From assembly GCA_963675135.1 (NCBI GenBank), contig OY776120.1, positions 19,310,001 through 19,374,000 of the forward strand: 64,000 nt of DNA, written 5' to 3'. Source of the DNA: Galeopsis tetrahit (Eukaryota > Streptophyta > Magnoliopsida > Lamiales > Lamiaceae). The position numbers were made by a program, and so were the translations under genes. The notes beneath the pieces were generated by a model. It ran no database searches, was not told the DNA's origin, and worked only from the letters and a program-made list of their open reading frames with translations. Below, piece after piece: positions 45,632 through 57,946 of the stretch (position 1 is the first letter of the stretch; the number at the start of each line of letters is the position of its first letter).

Positions 45632-46635
45632 GGCCACGGATAAATGACCCCCAAAATATTATGTCTTCACCCCCTCTCCAAATTTATATTTTGAACTAAT
45701 ATGTAAAAAGACTATACTACCCTTATATGTTGAGTTCACTCCACCCCTAAACAAAAAAATAAACATACGTTTTGCATCCATCTCCCACTCAAAACATAGT
45801 ATTTATTTGTAAATGATTATTTTTCATGTTATTATTGTTTTATTTGACCATATTGTGCATGATTGTGTAGTTGTAATGAATATATGTGTAGTGTATTTCA
45901 CTTCCGAGTTATTTTTTTTAAAAAAATCGTGTTTTGCAAAAACTCAACACCGGTTCGCTGAGTTTTGTGAGATTTTTCGAAAAAAAGTTCCACGTTTTGA
46001 ATCAAAACTCGACCAACTTTTCCACGTTTTGATTCAAGACTCGGCCAACTTTTCCACGTTTTGATTCAAGGCCAACTGTTCCACGTTTTGATACAAAACT
46101 CGGCCAACTTTTCCACGTTAACATTCAAAACTCAGCTAACTTTTCCACGTTAAGATTCAAAACTCGGCCAACTTTTCCATATTAACATTAAAAAACTTGG
46201 TCAACCAGTGTCAAATCGGTACAAAACTCAGTTTTTGACGTTTCGTCTCCCTCATGTCTCGTTTTGTGCTAAAACCAAGTTTATTCAACGATTGAAAGCC
46301 AAAATCATTCTCAATAACATTCAAGCTTTAACATTTAAATCAAAAAATAACATTCAAGTTTTAAAATTCAATTTTAAAATCTATACTACACTTGCATTTA
46401 TCCATTGGTAGAGCACAGCGACGGCGCTATACGCGACGACGACGACACGTCGACGGAGCTTTAAGCGGCCGACAACCAGTGACAGGCGGCAGACGGAGGA
46501 GGTGAAGTCAAAAAATATTTTTAAAGCGTATTTTTATGTTGGTAAGAGTGAAGGTTATTTATGGTATTTTATGAAGGGGTGAACTCATATTTGGGGGTGA
46601 AGACATAATAAATAGGGGGGCATTTATCCGTGGCC
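45632..46635. mobile_element. Mutator-like non-autonomous element
   Basis: Inverted termini start GGCCACGGATAAATGACCCC (left) and GGCCACGGATAAATGCCCCC (right, minus strand) and extend about 40 bp with ATTATGTCTTCACCCCC similarity. A perfect 9-bp target duplication AATATTCAG (45623-45631 and 46636-46644) fits Mutator superfamily insertion. 1004 bp, no transposase. A GC-rich stretch near 46418-46500 (GCGACGACGACGACACGTCG) differs from the AT-rich rest. Confidence 0.85.
45986..46206 (+). repeat. About seven tandem 30-34-bp units inside the Mutator-like element
   Basis: The unit TTCCACGTTTTGATTCAAAA CTCGGCCAAC (with changes) repeats about seven times; units drift toward CCACGTTAACATTCAAAACT on the right. 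Confidence 0.85.
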
Positions 46636-46644
46636 AATATTCAG

Positions 46645-48391
46645 CAGCAATGACCCACTTTTCATCTAATGGGCCTAATAGTTGATATGATATCTATTAG
46701 GCTACGGTTAGATGCACCCTCTTTTGTTGAATTCACCCCACCCTCATTTACCTATTATATATCCTTATACATCTTTAATTTCCTTCACCCTCAAAACTCT
46801 AATTTTAGGTTAGTTTAAGTGTTCCAAATTTAATTTCAAATGTGTTTTTGTGGTTTAAAGTTGCAATAGGATATATAATTTTGGGACTATAAATTGAGTT
46901 TGCACAATTGGACATAAAAATCGCGAGAAAATAGGTCGGATATGAACTCAACATTGGTGTGTCGAATTTTTTAAAAATTCTCAAAAGTTTTTTCAGTATT
47001 TGTCAAAAATTCGGCAAAATTTTCCAATTTTTTTAGCGGGTGCACACAACATATTTATCGCCGCACGCCTTTAGCGGCAACTGGCAAGCCTTCTCGTAGC
47101 TCACACTCGTTGATTTCCTTCCTTTCGTTGTCTGTCGGCTATTCCTCTTCAACACCAATCAACTCATCGTCGTTTTTCCCCCAATAATATAACTAGACCA
47201 TCGGCCACCGCTTACAATGGTTTTCTACTTTTCTTAAGCTATTATTTTTTTTTTTATCAACAGATCGGTCTTCTAAAGTGGCGCCGTTGCTGTAGGTTGA
47301 TCCATTAGATCCCTTTAATTACTTTTCTTTTTATATTGTTTTTAGGTTTTAGCTTTCCCCTCTCCTCTAAGTTCCTAGATGTGAAATTATCCACGTCGTC
47401 TTGTACGACTTTCTTCTCTATTGCGGGTTATCTTAATTTTTTCATTACTTTTCAAATATATATAGTTTAGGGGCAGAATGCTAATGTGGTGGAAATTAGA
47501 GTAATCATATTCATTGTTTATTTCGATTCTGCATTATCCTAATTATATATATTGGTCAGATGGGTTATATTTTCTTTTTTAATCTCACTCGTCTATTGGT
47601 TTGAGTTTGAATTTCTATTTTGAGTAGACGATTTAACACTTTGTATTGTAATCAACGTGTTTTTATTGGTAGTTATCCTTTCTTAAAAAAAATCATCAAG
47701 TGTATGAAAATATATATCTGTTTTGTTGAACTTTTAGGCATGTCTCAATATTCCCATTTTATTGTAATAATATCTTTAATATTTTATTTTAATTTTTTCC
47801 TATTTCTGAAATATAATCAAAACAATATTTTCTCTAGGACGTAATTAATTCAAACTCTGGCCTACCCATCAGAATTAGAAAAAACACTCAGGCCCACACT
47901 TCCTTCCTTGAGCATTGTGAATTCTCTATCAATAATAATAGTAATAACAAGTACATAATTTAATATTAAAATGGACTTAAAATTTTACTATATATATAAA
48001 GCTATAAATTTGAGGTTATTTTGTTATGTCGATCAATATCTAACGTAAAAAAATATATAATAACAAACAAAATTAAAAGATCAAACATCTACGAAATTTG
48101 TTAGGTACCACATAGCAATATAATTGGTCCACTAAATTAAAGGTACGCATGCTTCAAATTTGTCTATATATTTGAGTCACCCTAATATGAAATATTGTAC
48201 AGTACAATATCCTTTAATATTGAAAAAAAAAACGTTGATCAAAATAGAGTCAAAAAGAGAAAAATGTCTAAATCTTCACCTTAAAAAAATTGCGGATAAA
48301 CCAGTTTTTAATCGGGTCATAGAGTAAATAAGGTGTATATAATTAATTTAATATGTATACGTGCATTGATCTTCTTGTTAATTTATGGGGG
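46645..48391. other. Intergenic; possible relic of a related Mutator-like end
   Basis: Sequence from about 46698 (GGCTACGGTTAGATGCACCC...TTCACCCCACC) resembles the 45632 terminus, so a diverged relative may begin there; no partner end was found. The rest (47000-48390) shows no gene that I can support. Confidence 0.35.
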
Positions 48392-48396
48392 TGTAT

Positions 48397-49387
48397 TGTT
48401 AGTGAAACTGCACCACAAGGTATACTGCAATATCGAAGAATCTGATAACACAAGTCGAATCAAGGAAAACCCTTTTTCCGCAGAACATAATACGCCCAGG
48501 TAGTGCTCGACGACTGTTATGACGCTCTGTTCCCAAAGGTAAAACGACTTCGCTTAATCAATCAGTAGCACCACTGAAAGAAAGCCACAAACGTACTAGG
48601 TACGAACTGAACACACACGGAAAAAATTCCGGCAATACACGGAAGAAATTCCGGCAACGAGAACAGTGTATGGCTTTGGAGAGCACAACACTGCAGAAGA
48701 AGAGAAGAGGGGCGAAATTCAGCGTGAAAAATAATGAGGGGAGAGCCTGGTATTCATAAGCAGATAAAACCTTAGGTGGTTGCAGAATTCGTGTGTGGGT
48801 AGGGTGCGAAAAAATCGCAAAAACGTGGAGAGGTCCTTATAGACCAAGTCTGAGGATTCCAGATTGTTCTGGAAGGTTCTTGAAGTATTACGAAATGGGC
48901 CAAACCTGTAACCGAATGGGTCGATCCAGTTCCTGTGTTGGGCTTTCGGAGTTTTTGGGCCTGCAAAAAGATAGGCGGGCCCCAAAGACCACCAAAGACC
49001 AATTGTCAACTCCGAAGCCGAGCCGCGTCAAACGGGCAGGTGGACGCGCGCGTGTGGCCCTTTGGGGAGTGTACCCCTAATACATGGTTGAACTCCATTC
49101 CTACTTCAATACCTTTAAAGCATTTAAATGTTTTATAGACTTTCTATGTGGGACATGTGACCCTTCACATTCCCACACCTCAACTCAAGTTGAAACATTC
49201 AACTTCATTAATTAATTTCTCACTCACCTTAACTCGGTTTTGAGATATTAAATATACCACGTTCATCTACTCCGCGAGTAGATCGACTATGTCACGTTTA
49301 ATTATTTTATAATTAACGTTTAGTCCTTCTAATTAATTAATTAGATAAGGGTGTCAAAACCCAATTAATCCCACATTAATTCCAACA
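48397..49387 (-). repeat. 3' LTR of the second copia element
   Basis: On the minus strand TGTTGGAATTAATGTGG...CACTAACA, 991 bp, preceded by the polypurine tract CTCATGTGGGGGAT. The outer end abuts TGTAT. Confidence 0.87.
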
Positions 49388-49891
49388 ATCCCCCACATGA
49401 GTGAAAATCGTGTCTATACAACATCAGGCTCAGTGTTCAGTTCGATTGAGATCTCTGTGAATCCGGAAAAGTAGTTTTTGGCGTTGAACTTTCCGTAGTC
49501 AAACACTATCGGGTACACGGGCGGCTTAGTGGACGTAGTGCCTTGAACTAATCCTCCATAGTGTATACCTAATCAACAGTGTCAGCACACTTCAATTTCG
49601 TCTTCGTAACGTTCTCACGTTTTTATCCGTTTTGGCCATGGACGTCCTTTGTGTTCATAAATGTTTGGTTGAAGCGGCCCTCACTTCTCATTTATATAGG
49701 TGATCTCCTCTCGAGTATCCCGTTATACTCTAGGAATCATTAAGAGTCGAAGACTCAGCCTTTACCACATCTTACATGTTGTTAACACTTGAGATAGTGT
49801 TGTCAGGAATAGTCATATTTTTCAAGTGTTGTATCACTAACTTCCACAGTTTTGTTTTTCCATTGAACCAAGTTCTTGGGATCTCCAGTCA

Positions 49892-52800
49892 TCATGGTTG
49901 GGTTTCCACTGTTTTAGTTTTTCTTGTGGGTTTTAGACCTATTCCTTCTACCAGCTTGTTCAATTGATCTCGGTTTATGCTCTTCGTGAGCGGATCCGCT
50001 ATATTGTCCTTTGATTTCACATAATCAATGGACATTACTCCAGTTGAGATCAATTCTCTAACAGATTTGTGTCGACGACGTATGTGTCTCGACTTTCCGT
50101 TGTACATGACATTCATAGCTCTGCCAATAACAGCTTGATTGTCACAAAAGGTACTGGTTTGTTCCAACATGGAATGTCTTCCAGAAAGTTACGCAGCCAT
50201 TCAGCCTCTACACCGGCTAGGTCTAAAGCGATAAATTCTGATTCCATTGTGGAACAGGCAATACACGTTTGTTTCTTGGACCTCCACGACACTGCTGCTC
50301 CTCCAATAGTGAATACATATCCACTAGTGGATAATGAGTCTTTAGTGTCTGATATCCAATTTGCATCACTATATCCTTCGACTACATATGGATGTCTCGT
50401 GTAGTGAAGCCCATATTCAAGGGTGTATTGACTCAGCTTATTTTCCGAATATGCAAGATCAGGGTGTGTACAGTTTATAATGCACATCACACTTCCAATG
50501 ATCCTTGCGTATTCCAGTTGAGCTACCGGTTCTCCTCTGTTATTTGTCAAGTGAACATTCAGTTCCAAAGGTTTCTTAGCAGGTGGATCGTCAAAGGCGT
50601 TAAATTTCTTTAGTACCTTCTCCACATAGTGAGATTGTGTCAAGGAAATTCCATTAGACGTTTTCTCTATCTTGATTCCAAGAATCACATCTGCTAATCC
50701 CATGTCTTTCATGTCAAAGTTTTTACTTAACATGTTCTTCGTAATAACTATGATATTGTGATTGTTACTCATGATTAACATGTCCTCGACATATAAACAT
50801 ACGATAACAAATCCATTTGGTGTATCTTTCACATATACACACTTATCACATTCGTTAATTCGAAACCCATTTGACAACATCGTATTGTCAAATTTCAAAT
50901 GCCACTGTTTTGGAGTTTGCTTAAGTCCATACAGTGATCGAACGAGTTTGCAGACCTTTTTCTCGTTTCCAGGAGCAACATATCCTTCAGGTTGATCCAT
51001 GTATATTTCAGCATCCATCTCACCATTAAGAAACACAGTCTTAACGTCTATTTGGTGTATTTCGAGATTGTGCAATGCAACAATCGCGACTAATACACGA
51101 ATGGAGGTGATTCTTGTCACTGGTGAATACGTATCGAAGAAATCATACCCTTCTTTTTGTTTAAAACCCTTTGCAACTAGATGAGCTTTGTACTTGTCAA
51201 CAGATCCATCTGCTTTGTACTTTCTTCTAAGGACCCACTTGCATCCTAAGGGCTTGCAACCTTTAGGGAGATCAACCAACTCCCATGTGTGATTTAGCAG
51301 AATTGAATCGTATTCACTTTTTATGACTTCCTTCCAGAGGGGTGTATCTGGTCTTGCCATAGCTTCTTTGATAGTTCTAGGTTCATCTTCCTCCAAAAGA
51401 TAAGTAATGAAGTCTGAACCAAAATCCTTATCAATTTTAGCTCTCTTACTGCGTCTTGGTTCTTCACTCTCTTGAGTGGAAGGACTAGCAGTGTCATCTG
51501 TTGCTTCACGAGTTCTTTTATTCGAACTCACTTCCTCTTTTTCCTTAAACGGGAAAATATTTTCAAAGAACACAGCGTTCCTTGACTCAATTGTAGTACC
51601 TTCTGTCATATCAGGTATTTCAGATTTGTGAATCAGAAATCGATAAGCACTACTGTTTGAAGCATATCCTATAAAGATACAATCGACTGTTTTTGGGCCG
51701 ATCTTAACTTGTTTAGGAAGTGGTACTTCAACCTTAGCCACACTTTGAGGTATTTGTATGAAGGTTTTCGTTTCCTCCATACTTCATAAGGAGTTTGATC
51801 CTTAGTTTTATGTGGAATCTTGTTCAGAATGTGGTTAGCCGACAGAATGGCTTCCCCCCACAAGTTCTGAGGTAAACCAGAGCCGATTAACATAGCATTC
51901 ATCATCTCTTTTAGTGTTCGGTTTTTCCTTTCCGCAACACCATTAGACTGAGGTGAGTAATGGGATGTCGTTTGATGAATTATTCCTGTTTCAACACATA
52001 ATTGTTCAAACAGAGCTACGTACTCTCCATCTCTATCACTGTGAATTGATTTAATTCGAGTGTCTAATTGATTATCTACTTCATTTTTATAACGTTTAAA
52101 AGCTTCTATAGCTTCGTCTTTACTTCTTAAAAGATAAACGTAGCAAAATCTTGTACAGTCGTCTATGAAAGAAATAAAACACTTTTTTCCTCCTCTAGTT
52201 TGTACAAATTTCAAATCACATACATCCGTGTGAATTAATTCTAGAGGGGCAGTGTTCCTTTCAACAGTTTTAAATGGTAGTTTGGTCATTTTTGCTTCCG
52301 TGCAAATTTCACATCGTTTGGATGTATCAACGTTGTCAATTTTAAGTAAATCGAGATTTACTAAATGTTTTATGGATTTTAAATTCACATGTCCTAATCT
52401 AAAATGCCATAAAGAGGAACACTCAACGATATAAGTAAAAGTAGAAGCAATTTCATTAACAACTTGTTTGCCTTTGGGGCTTACAACCATTGTGCTTAAC
52501 TTAAATAAACTATTCTCGAGATAACCCTTCCGGAGAAAGTGACCAAACTTACTTAGAACCATCTTATCAGACTCAAAGACTAGTCTAAATTGATTGCTAA
52601 CTAGAAGAGACCCCGAAATCAGATTCTTCCGGATGTCTGGGACATGCAGCACGTTCTTCAAGGTTAGCTCTTTTCCAGATATCAGCTTCAGCACCACTGA
52701 CCCAGTTCTAGCCACTTCAGATGAGGCTTGGTTGCCCATGAACAACTTTCTCCCATCAGTAGGAGAATACTTGGAGAATGCAGACCTCTCCGAGCAAACG

Positions 52801-53880
52801 TGGCAGGTGGCACCAGTGTCCACAAACCACTCCTTATTGTCCACTATGTTGACCTCCGTCACCACTGCAGACATGTCCAAATTAGTAAGGTTCACAGAAT
52901 CTTGTACTTTCTGCTTTCCTTTTCCCTTGTCTTCACGACGGGGTTGACGACACTCACTGGACTTATGGTTTGGTTTCCCACACCTGTAGCAATTTTCAGT
53001 GAATTTCTGCTTTGGGGCAGGACCCTTCCCCTTCACAAACTTCGTTGTGTTGGCAGCAGACTCGTTGGGACGTTTCCTTTTCTTTGATGGACCCTCTTAT
53101 TCCATCATGTTAGCCTTGGCTTCAATCTGAAGGGCAGGTCTCTTTCCTTCTCTTTTTCTGTTGTCCTCTTCAATTCTCAGACGAACAATCAAATCCTCCA
53201 AGCTCATTTGTTTTCGTTTGTGCATGAGGTAAGACTTGAAATCCTTCCTGGATGAAGGCAATTTCTCGACTACAGTAGCTACCAGAAAAGCATCTGGCAG
53301 AACCATGTCTTCAGCAGCTATCTTATGGAAAATAATCTGCAGTTTCTAGACTTGATCCACTACAGATTTGCTATCCTTCATCTTAAAATCGTACAGCTGT
53401 GCAACAACGAATTTCTTCAGTCCTGCACCTTCAGTTATGTACTTCTTCTCCAAGGACTCCCACAGCTCCTTGGCAAATTTAATGTCACAATAGACACTGT
53501 AGAGGGCGTTAGACAGTCCTCCAATTATGTGGTTTCTGCACAGATAATCACCACTTGACCACTGATCATAAAAGATCATTTCTTGCTGAATGACATTTGC
53601 CTTAGGCTGTGTAGGTTTATTTTAAGTCAGAAACCTATCCATTCCAAGCATGGTCAGATAGAACAACATCTTACTCTGCTATCTTTTGAATTCAGTCCCT
53701 GAGAATTTCTCAGGTTTTTCTCCTTGTACGACCATTGGCCTCGGCCCAGGTGCAGAGAAGGTAAAAATCTGATCCCCAAAGGGATTCTGGAAAGGATGAG
53801 TTCTTTCAAAAGGATTGCCTCCGTTCCTGACCTTGTTAGCATAGTCGTTATGTCTTCCTAGAGATTTCACACCAGAATTC
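49892..53880 (-). pseudogene. Degenerate copia gag-pol
   Basis: Reading down the minus strand: gag from about 53880 (GRHNDYANKVRNGG), with stops after FSGTEFKR (TAG near 53680), after DRFLT (TAA near 53625), after VDQV (TAG near 53346) and after NMME (TAA at 53097-53099). Next come a CCHC knuckle (CYRCGKPNHKSSEC), protease (WFVDTGATCHVC), GAG-pre-integrase (WHFRLGHVNL) and integrase (HTDVCDLK, HSDRDGEY, SPQSNGVAERKNRTLKE). A frameshift near 51725 precedes RT (QIDVKTVFLNG, then YVEDMLIMSN where the usual catalytic motif is YVDD). RNase H has another frameshift near 50150 and ends near 49892. The replacement of Asp by Glu in the RT motif would itself impair polymerase activity. Confidence 0.88.
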
Positions 53881-53906
53881 GTACGTGGGTTTGACCCATT
53901 TCGTAT

Positions 53907-54013
53907 ATCGAATATGTCACATTTAATTATTTTATAATTAACGTTTAGTCCTTCTAATTAATTAATTAGATAAGGGTGTCAAAACTCAATTAATTCCACA
54001 TTAATTCCCAACA
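53907..54013 (-). repeat. 5' LTR remnant (about 107 bp) of the second copia element
   Basis: Matches the outer end of the 49387 LTR with a few substitutions, keeps the TGTTGGGAATTAATG terminus next to TGTAT, and breaks off into gag sequence near 53907. Confidence 0.85.
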
Positions 54014-54290
54014 TGTATATATGTATTGATTATTTAATGCAAATTTATGGACTCAATGTATGTGTATATGTAGTGATTTTATTATATGGTCCACGAGTTG
54101 TGTATATGTATTCAGCGACGGACCTAGAAAATTTTGGTAGGGACCCGATTAACATTATTATAAAGATAAAATAATACGTACTCAATATTTTCATCAAAAT
54201 GTCACATTATAAATTGTCAATACGCCACATTTCATTAAATTAAATTGATCGGATAAGTTGACTTTTGCTATGTTTTGGTAGAAGTTAACA

Positions 54291-54564
54291 CTCCCTCTGT
54301 CCCGTGATAACTTGCACATTTTAACAGATTCACTTTTTTAAAAAATTGAATTTAGTGGTGTAGAGTCAAATAAGAAAGCGTATTTTGAGTGATTTGATAA
54401 AGTGTAAGGAAGATTTAGTAGGATGTAAAATAGATTTAGTGAAATGTAGGGTAAAATGTAGACTCAAAATGAGTGACGATTTTAAAATAAAATGATGTTT
54501 GGATATACATTAATTTTGTGGATTATTTTTTTATCAGGAGTGTGTAAATAATTATAAAACAGAG
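54291..54564. mobile_element. Degenerate Stowaway-like MITE
   Basis: Left end CTCCCTCTGTCCCGTGATAA and right end CTCTGTTTTATAATTATT (minus strand) pair imperfectly; about 274 bp in an AT-rich flank. Confidence 0.45.
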
Positions 54565-55423
54565 TATTAATTTTAATATGTGTGAAATTACCAAAATACC
54601 TCTAACAAATTTACAAAATTAGTGGGGGGCCCACTGCCCCTCAGGGAACTATGTAGGTCTGTTACTGTATGTATTGATGTATCATATCATATGGCTGGGG
54701 CGGACTCAGGCCAACAATAAAATTTGAAATAATTAAATTTATAACATATATTATTAAATTTATATATAATATGCTATTAATTATTATAAAATTTTCAGAA
54801 TATAACATTAAATCTACAGCCTCATAAAAGTATTATTTGATGTGGTCCAACTTGGATATATACTCTAACACTTTTCATATTGATGGTCGTAATTTTGGAT
54901 CACGTTCTAATGATTGATCCTCAATGATTTTGTAGGACGGCTTTCATCATAATTTTTATAAATGGATTTAACTTAAATGCTTGAGTATTTTTATTCTTTC
55001 TTTCAAAGAAAAATTATATTGTCCATAGTTTTTTCATCTACGAAATAATCAAATAAAAATTAATTAATTGAAAAACTATGTTAAATTCCAAATTCTAACT
55101 TTTAGTCAACCATCTTTGACCTAAAAAAACAAAATTTATAAATACATCAATTAATATCTAAAGAATTAATTTTAAATTAAATGCTAAATATGAATAAAAT
55201 TGGAGAATAATTAAAATAGTGCATTAACAAATAACAAAATATAAATAATAATATATAAATATAAATATAAATTAAAAGTACAATTACAATTACAAATCTA
55301 GTGAGTATTGCATTAGTATGATTTACTTTAATGGGTGTGTGATTGATTGGGAAGAAAATGAAATAAATTAGCAGAGTAAAGGATTGGGCCTAGAAGAAAA
55401 AGAATTAAGCAATTACTGGGTTT
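54565..55423. other. AT-rich intergenic sequence
   Basis: Nothing recognised. Short inverted GC-containing words near 54110 and 54625 may be ends of another old DNA element. Confidence 0.4.
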
Positions 55424-55680
55424 AGGGGTGGGTAAATATACCGAAATTTCGGTATACCGAGCTTATCGTACCGAAAAAATACCGAAATTGTCGAAATTTT
55501 CGATATACCGAAATTTTCGGTACGGTATGATACCGTACCGATATTTTCGGTATGATAACGGTATGGAAAATGGCCATACCGCGGTATTTCGGTATATACC
55601 GAAAATTTCGATAAGTTCGGTATACCGAAAATATCGGTATATCGATATATACCGAAATACCGAAATATTAATAAAATAAT
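55424..55680 (+). repeat. Probable hAT-like left end with dense TACCGAAATTTCGGTA palindromes
   Basis: Begins TAGGGGTGGGTAAATATACC, a common start of plant hAT elements, and continues for 250 bp with a dozen copies of ACCGAAAT/ATTTCGGT words in both orientations. No matching right terminus was found, so this may be a truncated element. Confidence 0.5.
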
Positions 55681-56092
55681 TATTTAATAATATAATTAAA
55701 AAAATTTAATTAAAAAATATTTTTTTAAATCCAAACTTCTCTTACGTCTTAAATTAATACTAATTCATTAAAAAGGAAAAACATTAAAAACAAAACCCTA
55801 GATCTAGTCTTTCTCTCTTCCATCTTCACAAAATAGTCTTTCTCTCTTCCGTCTTCACTCCGGGCGCGGCCGCTGCACGCCGCCGTTGCAGTACACCACG
55901 CCCAAACACTCGCGTCACCGACTCACCGCGCCGCCCCTGCACTCACATCACCGCGCCGCCCCTGCTGCTTTCGTCGTCGCGTCACCGCCCCTGCACTCGC
56001 GTCACCGCGCCGCCCCAGCTGCCCTGCACTCACGTCAAGGTATTTACCTCTTTATCTTCCATATCTACTGCACAAACCCGTTTCAGTTTGGC
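55681..56092. other. Short GC-rich block in AT-rich sequence
   Basis: 55860-56040 is unusually GC-rich, with repeated CACTCGCGTCACCGCGCCGC-like words in imperfect direct repeats. It could be leader or captured sequence of the hAT-like element; no coding assignment. Confidence 0.35.
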
Positions 56093-56370
56093 TTACTACT
56101 GAGGATGGTAGGACAATTTTCAACATAAGCGGTATTTGGTATTTGGTTCGACTCAACATAGGCCTTGGGCAGTAAGAAGTTTAATATCAAGTCTAGTTTT
56201 CATTATCTAGTTCGACTCAAACTATTGAAACTCATAATCTTACGTGTGTTGGATGCAATCATCTGGGAACATATTTTGAAAATACTACTGGAATATTAAT
56301 TATTTCCAATAATGATTTTTCTACCAAATACCGCTTATGTTGAAAATTGTCCTACCATCCTCAGTAGTAA
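56093..56370. repeat. Perfect 49-bp inverted repeat around a 180-bp spacer
   Basis: 56093-56141 (TTACTACTGAGGATGGTAGG...) is the exact reverse complement of 56322-56370. The spacer has no long ORF. It could be a small fold-back transposon or a recent inverted duplication; no target duplication is evident. Confidence 0.85.
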
Positions 56371-56409
56371 TCTTTAATTAATATCAATTTTACTTCAAAC
56401 ATCCTCAGT

Positions 56410-57323
56410 ATGAATCTGGAACAAGAATTATGGGATTAACATGTTTATAGAGCTAGGGTGAAAGTGTGCGGGGTGGTGTAAAGAAGTGTTTAAGTATAAG
56501 TAGATAAATGTTGCACAGAATGTTGAGACAAATAGTGCAACACTGACTCTAACAGAATATCAGAAATTAAGATTCACAGCGGAAGACTTGAAACACTAAA
56601 AACAAACGAGACACAATGGAAATACTTTTAACATAGATTTTATAAATAAAAATCTATGTCTGCCTTATGGCGTAAAATCAATACTTATCTTCAAGTACAA
56701 ATGTTGTGTGAAATGTTACAACAATAACTTTCACAACGAAACTATAAACGAGGCAGGTGCCAAGTCTAGAAAACGAACTAAGTGTATAAATTATACACTG
56801 TCGAAATGCCTAGTCTATCTAATGATTACACTCTCAATAGATAAGAAGACACACAGTCATACGGGTGGTATACAACGTATGAACTAAAATGTAGAACTAT
56901 TGGCCACAATTTCCTAACAGGGATGAACGCTCGGTCTAGGATATTGATCGAATAGAGCACACTGAATTATGAAGCCTTCAATGGGTATTTATAGTGTGGG
57001 ATACGAAATTCTAGAGGCTTCCACATTGAGGTCCTATTTTTTAGGAAACTCAACTTCCACAACTTCCATGATCTTTCTAGATCCTTCTAGGCTGCTCCAG
57101 GTCGTTCCAAATGTATCTAGGATGTTCTAGCATGTTCTCCAATGTTCTGGAATCTTCCAGGTTCCAGATCCTTGTAGAAGCTTCTAGATCCTGCCAGAAA
57201 TGCGACAACATTTAGGTCAACATTTAATGTAGCATTTCAGAAAAGACTTAGAAAAAATCTCGGAAGGTCAAATTAAGATGTTGTTGATAATGTTAAGACA
57301 TTTAAGAATTAACAACATCTACA
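56410..57323 (-). repeat. LTR of the rearranged Sirevirus-like element (outer end approximate)
   Basis: On the minus strand it starts TGTAGATGTTGTTAATTC just after the polypurine tract (reverse complement of ATCTCCCCCAATTT, 57324-57337). TATA box CTATAAATA at 56986-56994. The low-coordinate end is not fixed because no partner LTR or target duplication was found. Confidence 0.7.
57145..57185 (-). promoter_or_regulatory. Heat-shock-element-like array in LTR U3
   Basis: 57145-57157 reads TTCtgGAAtcTTC, a perfect three-unit heat shock element. 57176-57185 reads aGAAgcTTCt, a perfect two-unit element. More TTC/GAA half-sites follow at about 57070-57135. The array lies about 150 bp upstream of the LTR TATA box in the direction of transcription. 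ONSEN/ATCOPIA78 in Arabidopsis is a known heat-activated copia with such sites in its LTR; heat response here is inference. Confidence 0.6.
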
Positions 57324-57946
57324 ATCTCCCCCAATTTGACCTTTCGACTACAACACACCTGATGCACATATATTTCTATACATACTCAGTTTTATGTACT
57401 TAGTTGAGGTTGACATCATTGCTAAGCACTAGTCAAGACAATACCTGTTGTAATCGTTGGATCAAATCAACTGAAGATCAAGGATAATTTCATAATGATC
57501 CGTGCCAAAAGATCAAAACTATTTTATCCAAAATAGAATAAGTACTATACACTTACTCACAACATAAGTAACTATACTAAGACAATAAGTTGTACTGGAA
57601 GAATTAACTTAGAATCTAAGTATGACACTAACAAAACAAAAATAATAAAAAATCAGAGCAAAACATAATGTAAAACAAAAACAGACACTAATACTATACA
57701 CAACCTGCAATGTTAGACACATGATAATCTGCAAACAAATTAAGCAAGGCAGTAAACAAATATCAAGTGGAACCATTAAGCAAGTTGCAGTAATAAACAT
57801 CCTATCATCTAAGAAACTAAATAACAAGTGTATCAGAATTTCAGAATACTTAAACATTAATTACAGAGATTGAACTGAATAAATGGCATAAACAGCAGCC
57901 ATTATGAAATCAGATCTCCCTCTGTCTTGTAGCTTGTCCCTGTTCA

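Larger units (their letters stand above)
48397..54013 (-). mobile_element. Ty1/copia element with 991-bp LTR, 5' deleted and degenerate
   Basis: Minus-strand element flanked by a perfect 5-bp target duplication TGTAT (48392-48396 and 54014-54018). It has a full 3' LTR, gag-pol with multiple stops and frameshifts, and a 5' LTR reduced to about 107 bp fused to gag. The primer-binding site is missing. Confidence 0.87.

Noticed and set aside
45813..46411. Small ORFs inside the Mutator-like element
   Set aside because: They read through tandem repeats and show no transposase or host domain.
48719..49138. Overlapping short ORFs on both strands in 48.7-49.1 kb
   Set aside because: They lie wholly inside the 991-bp LTR and have no recognised domain.
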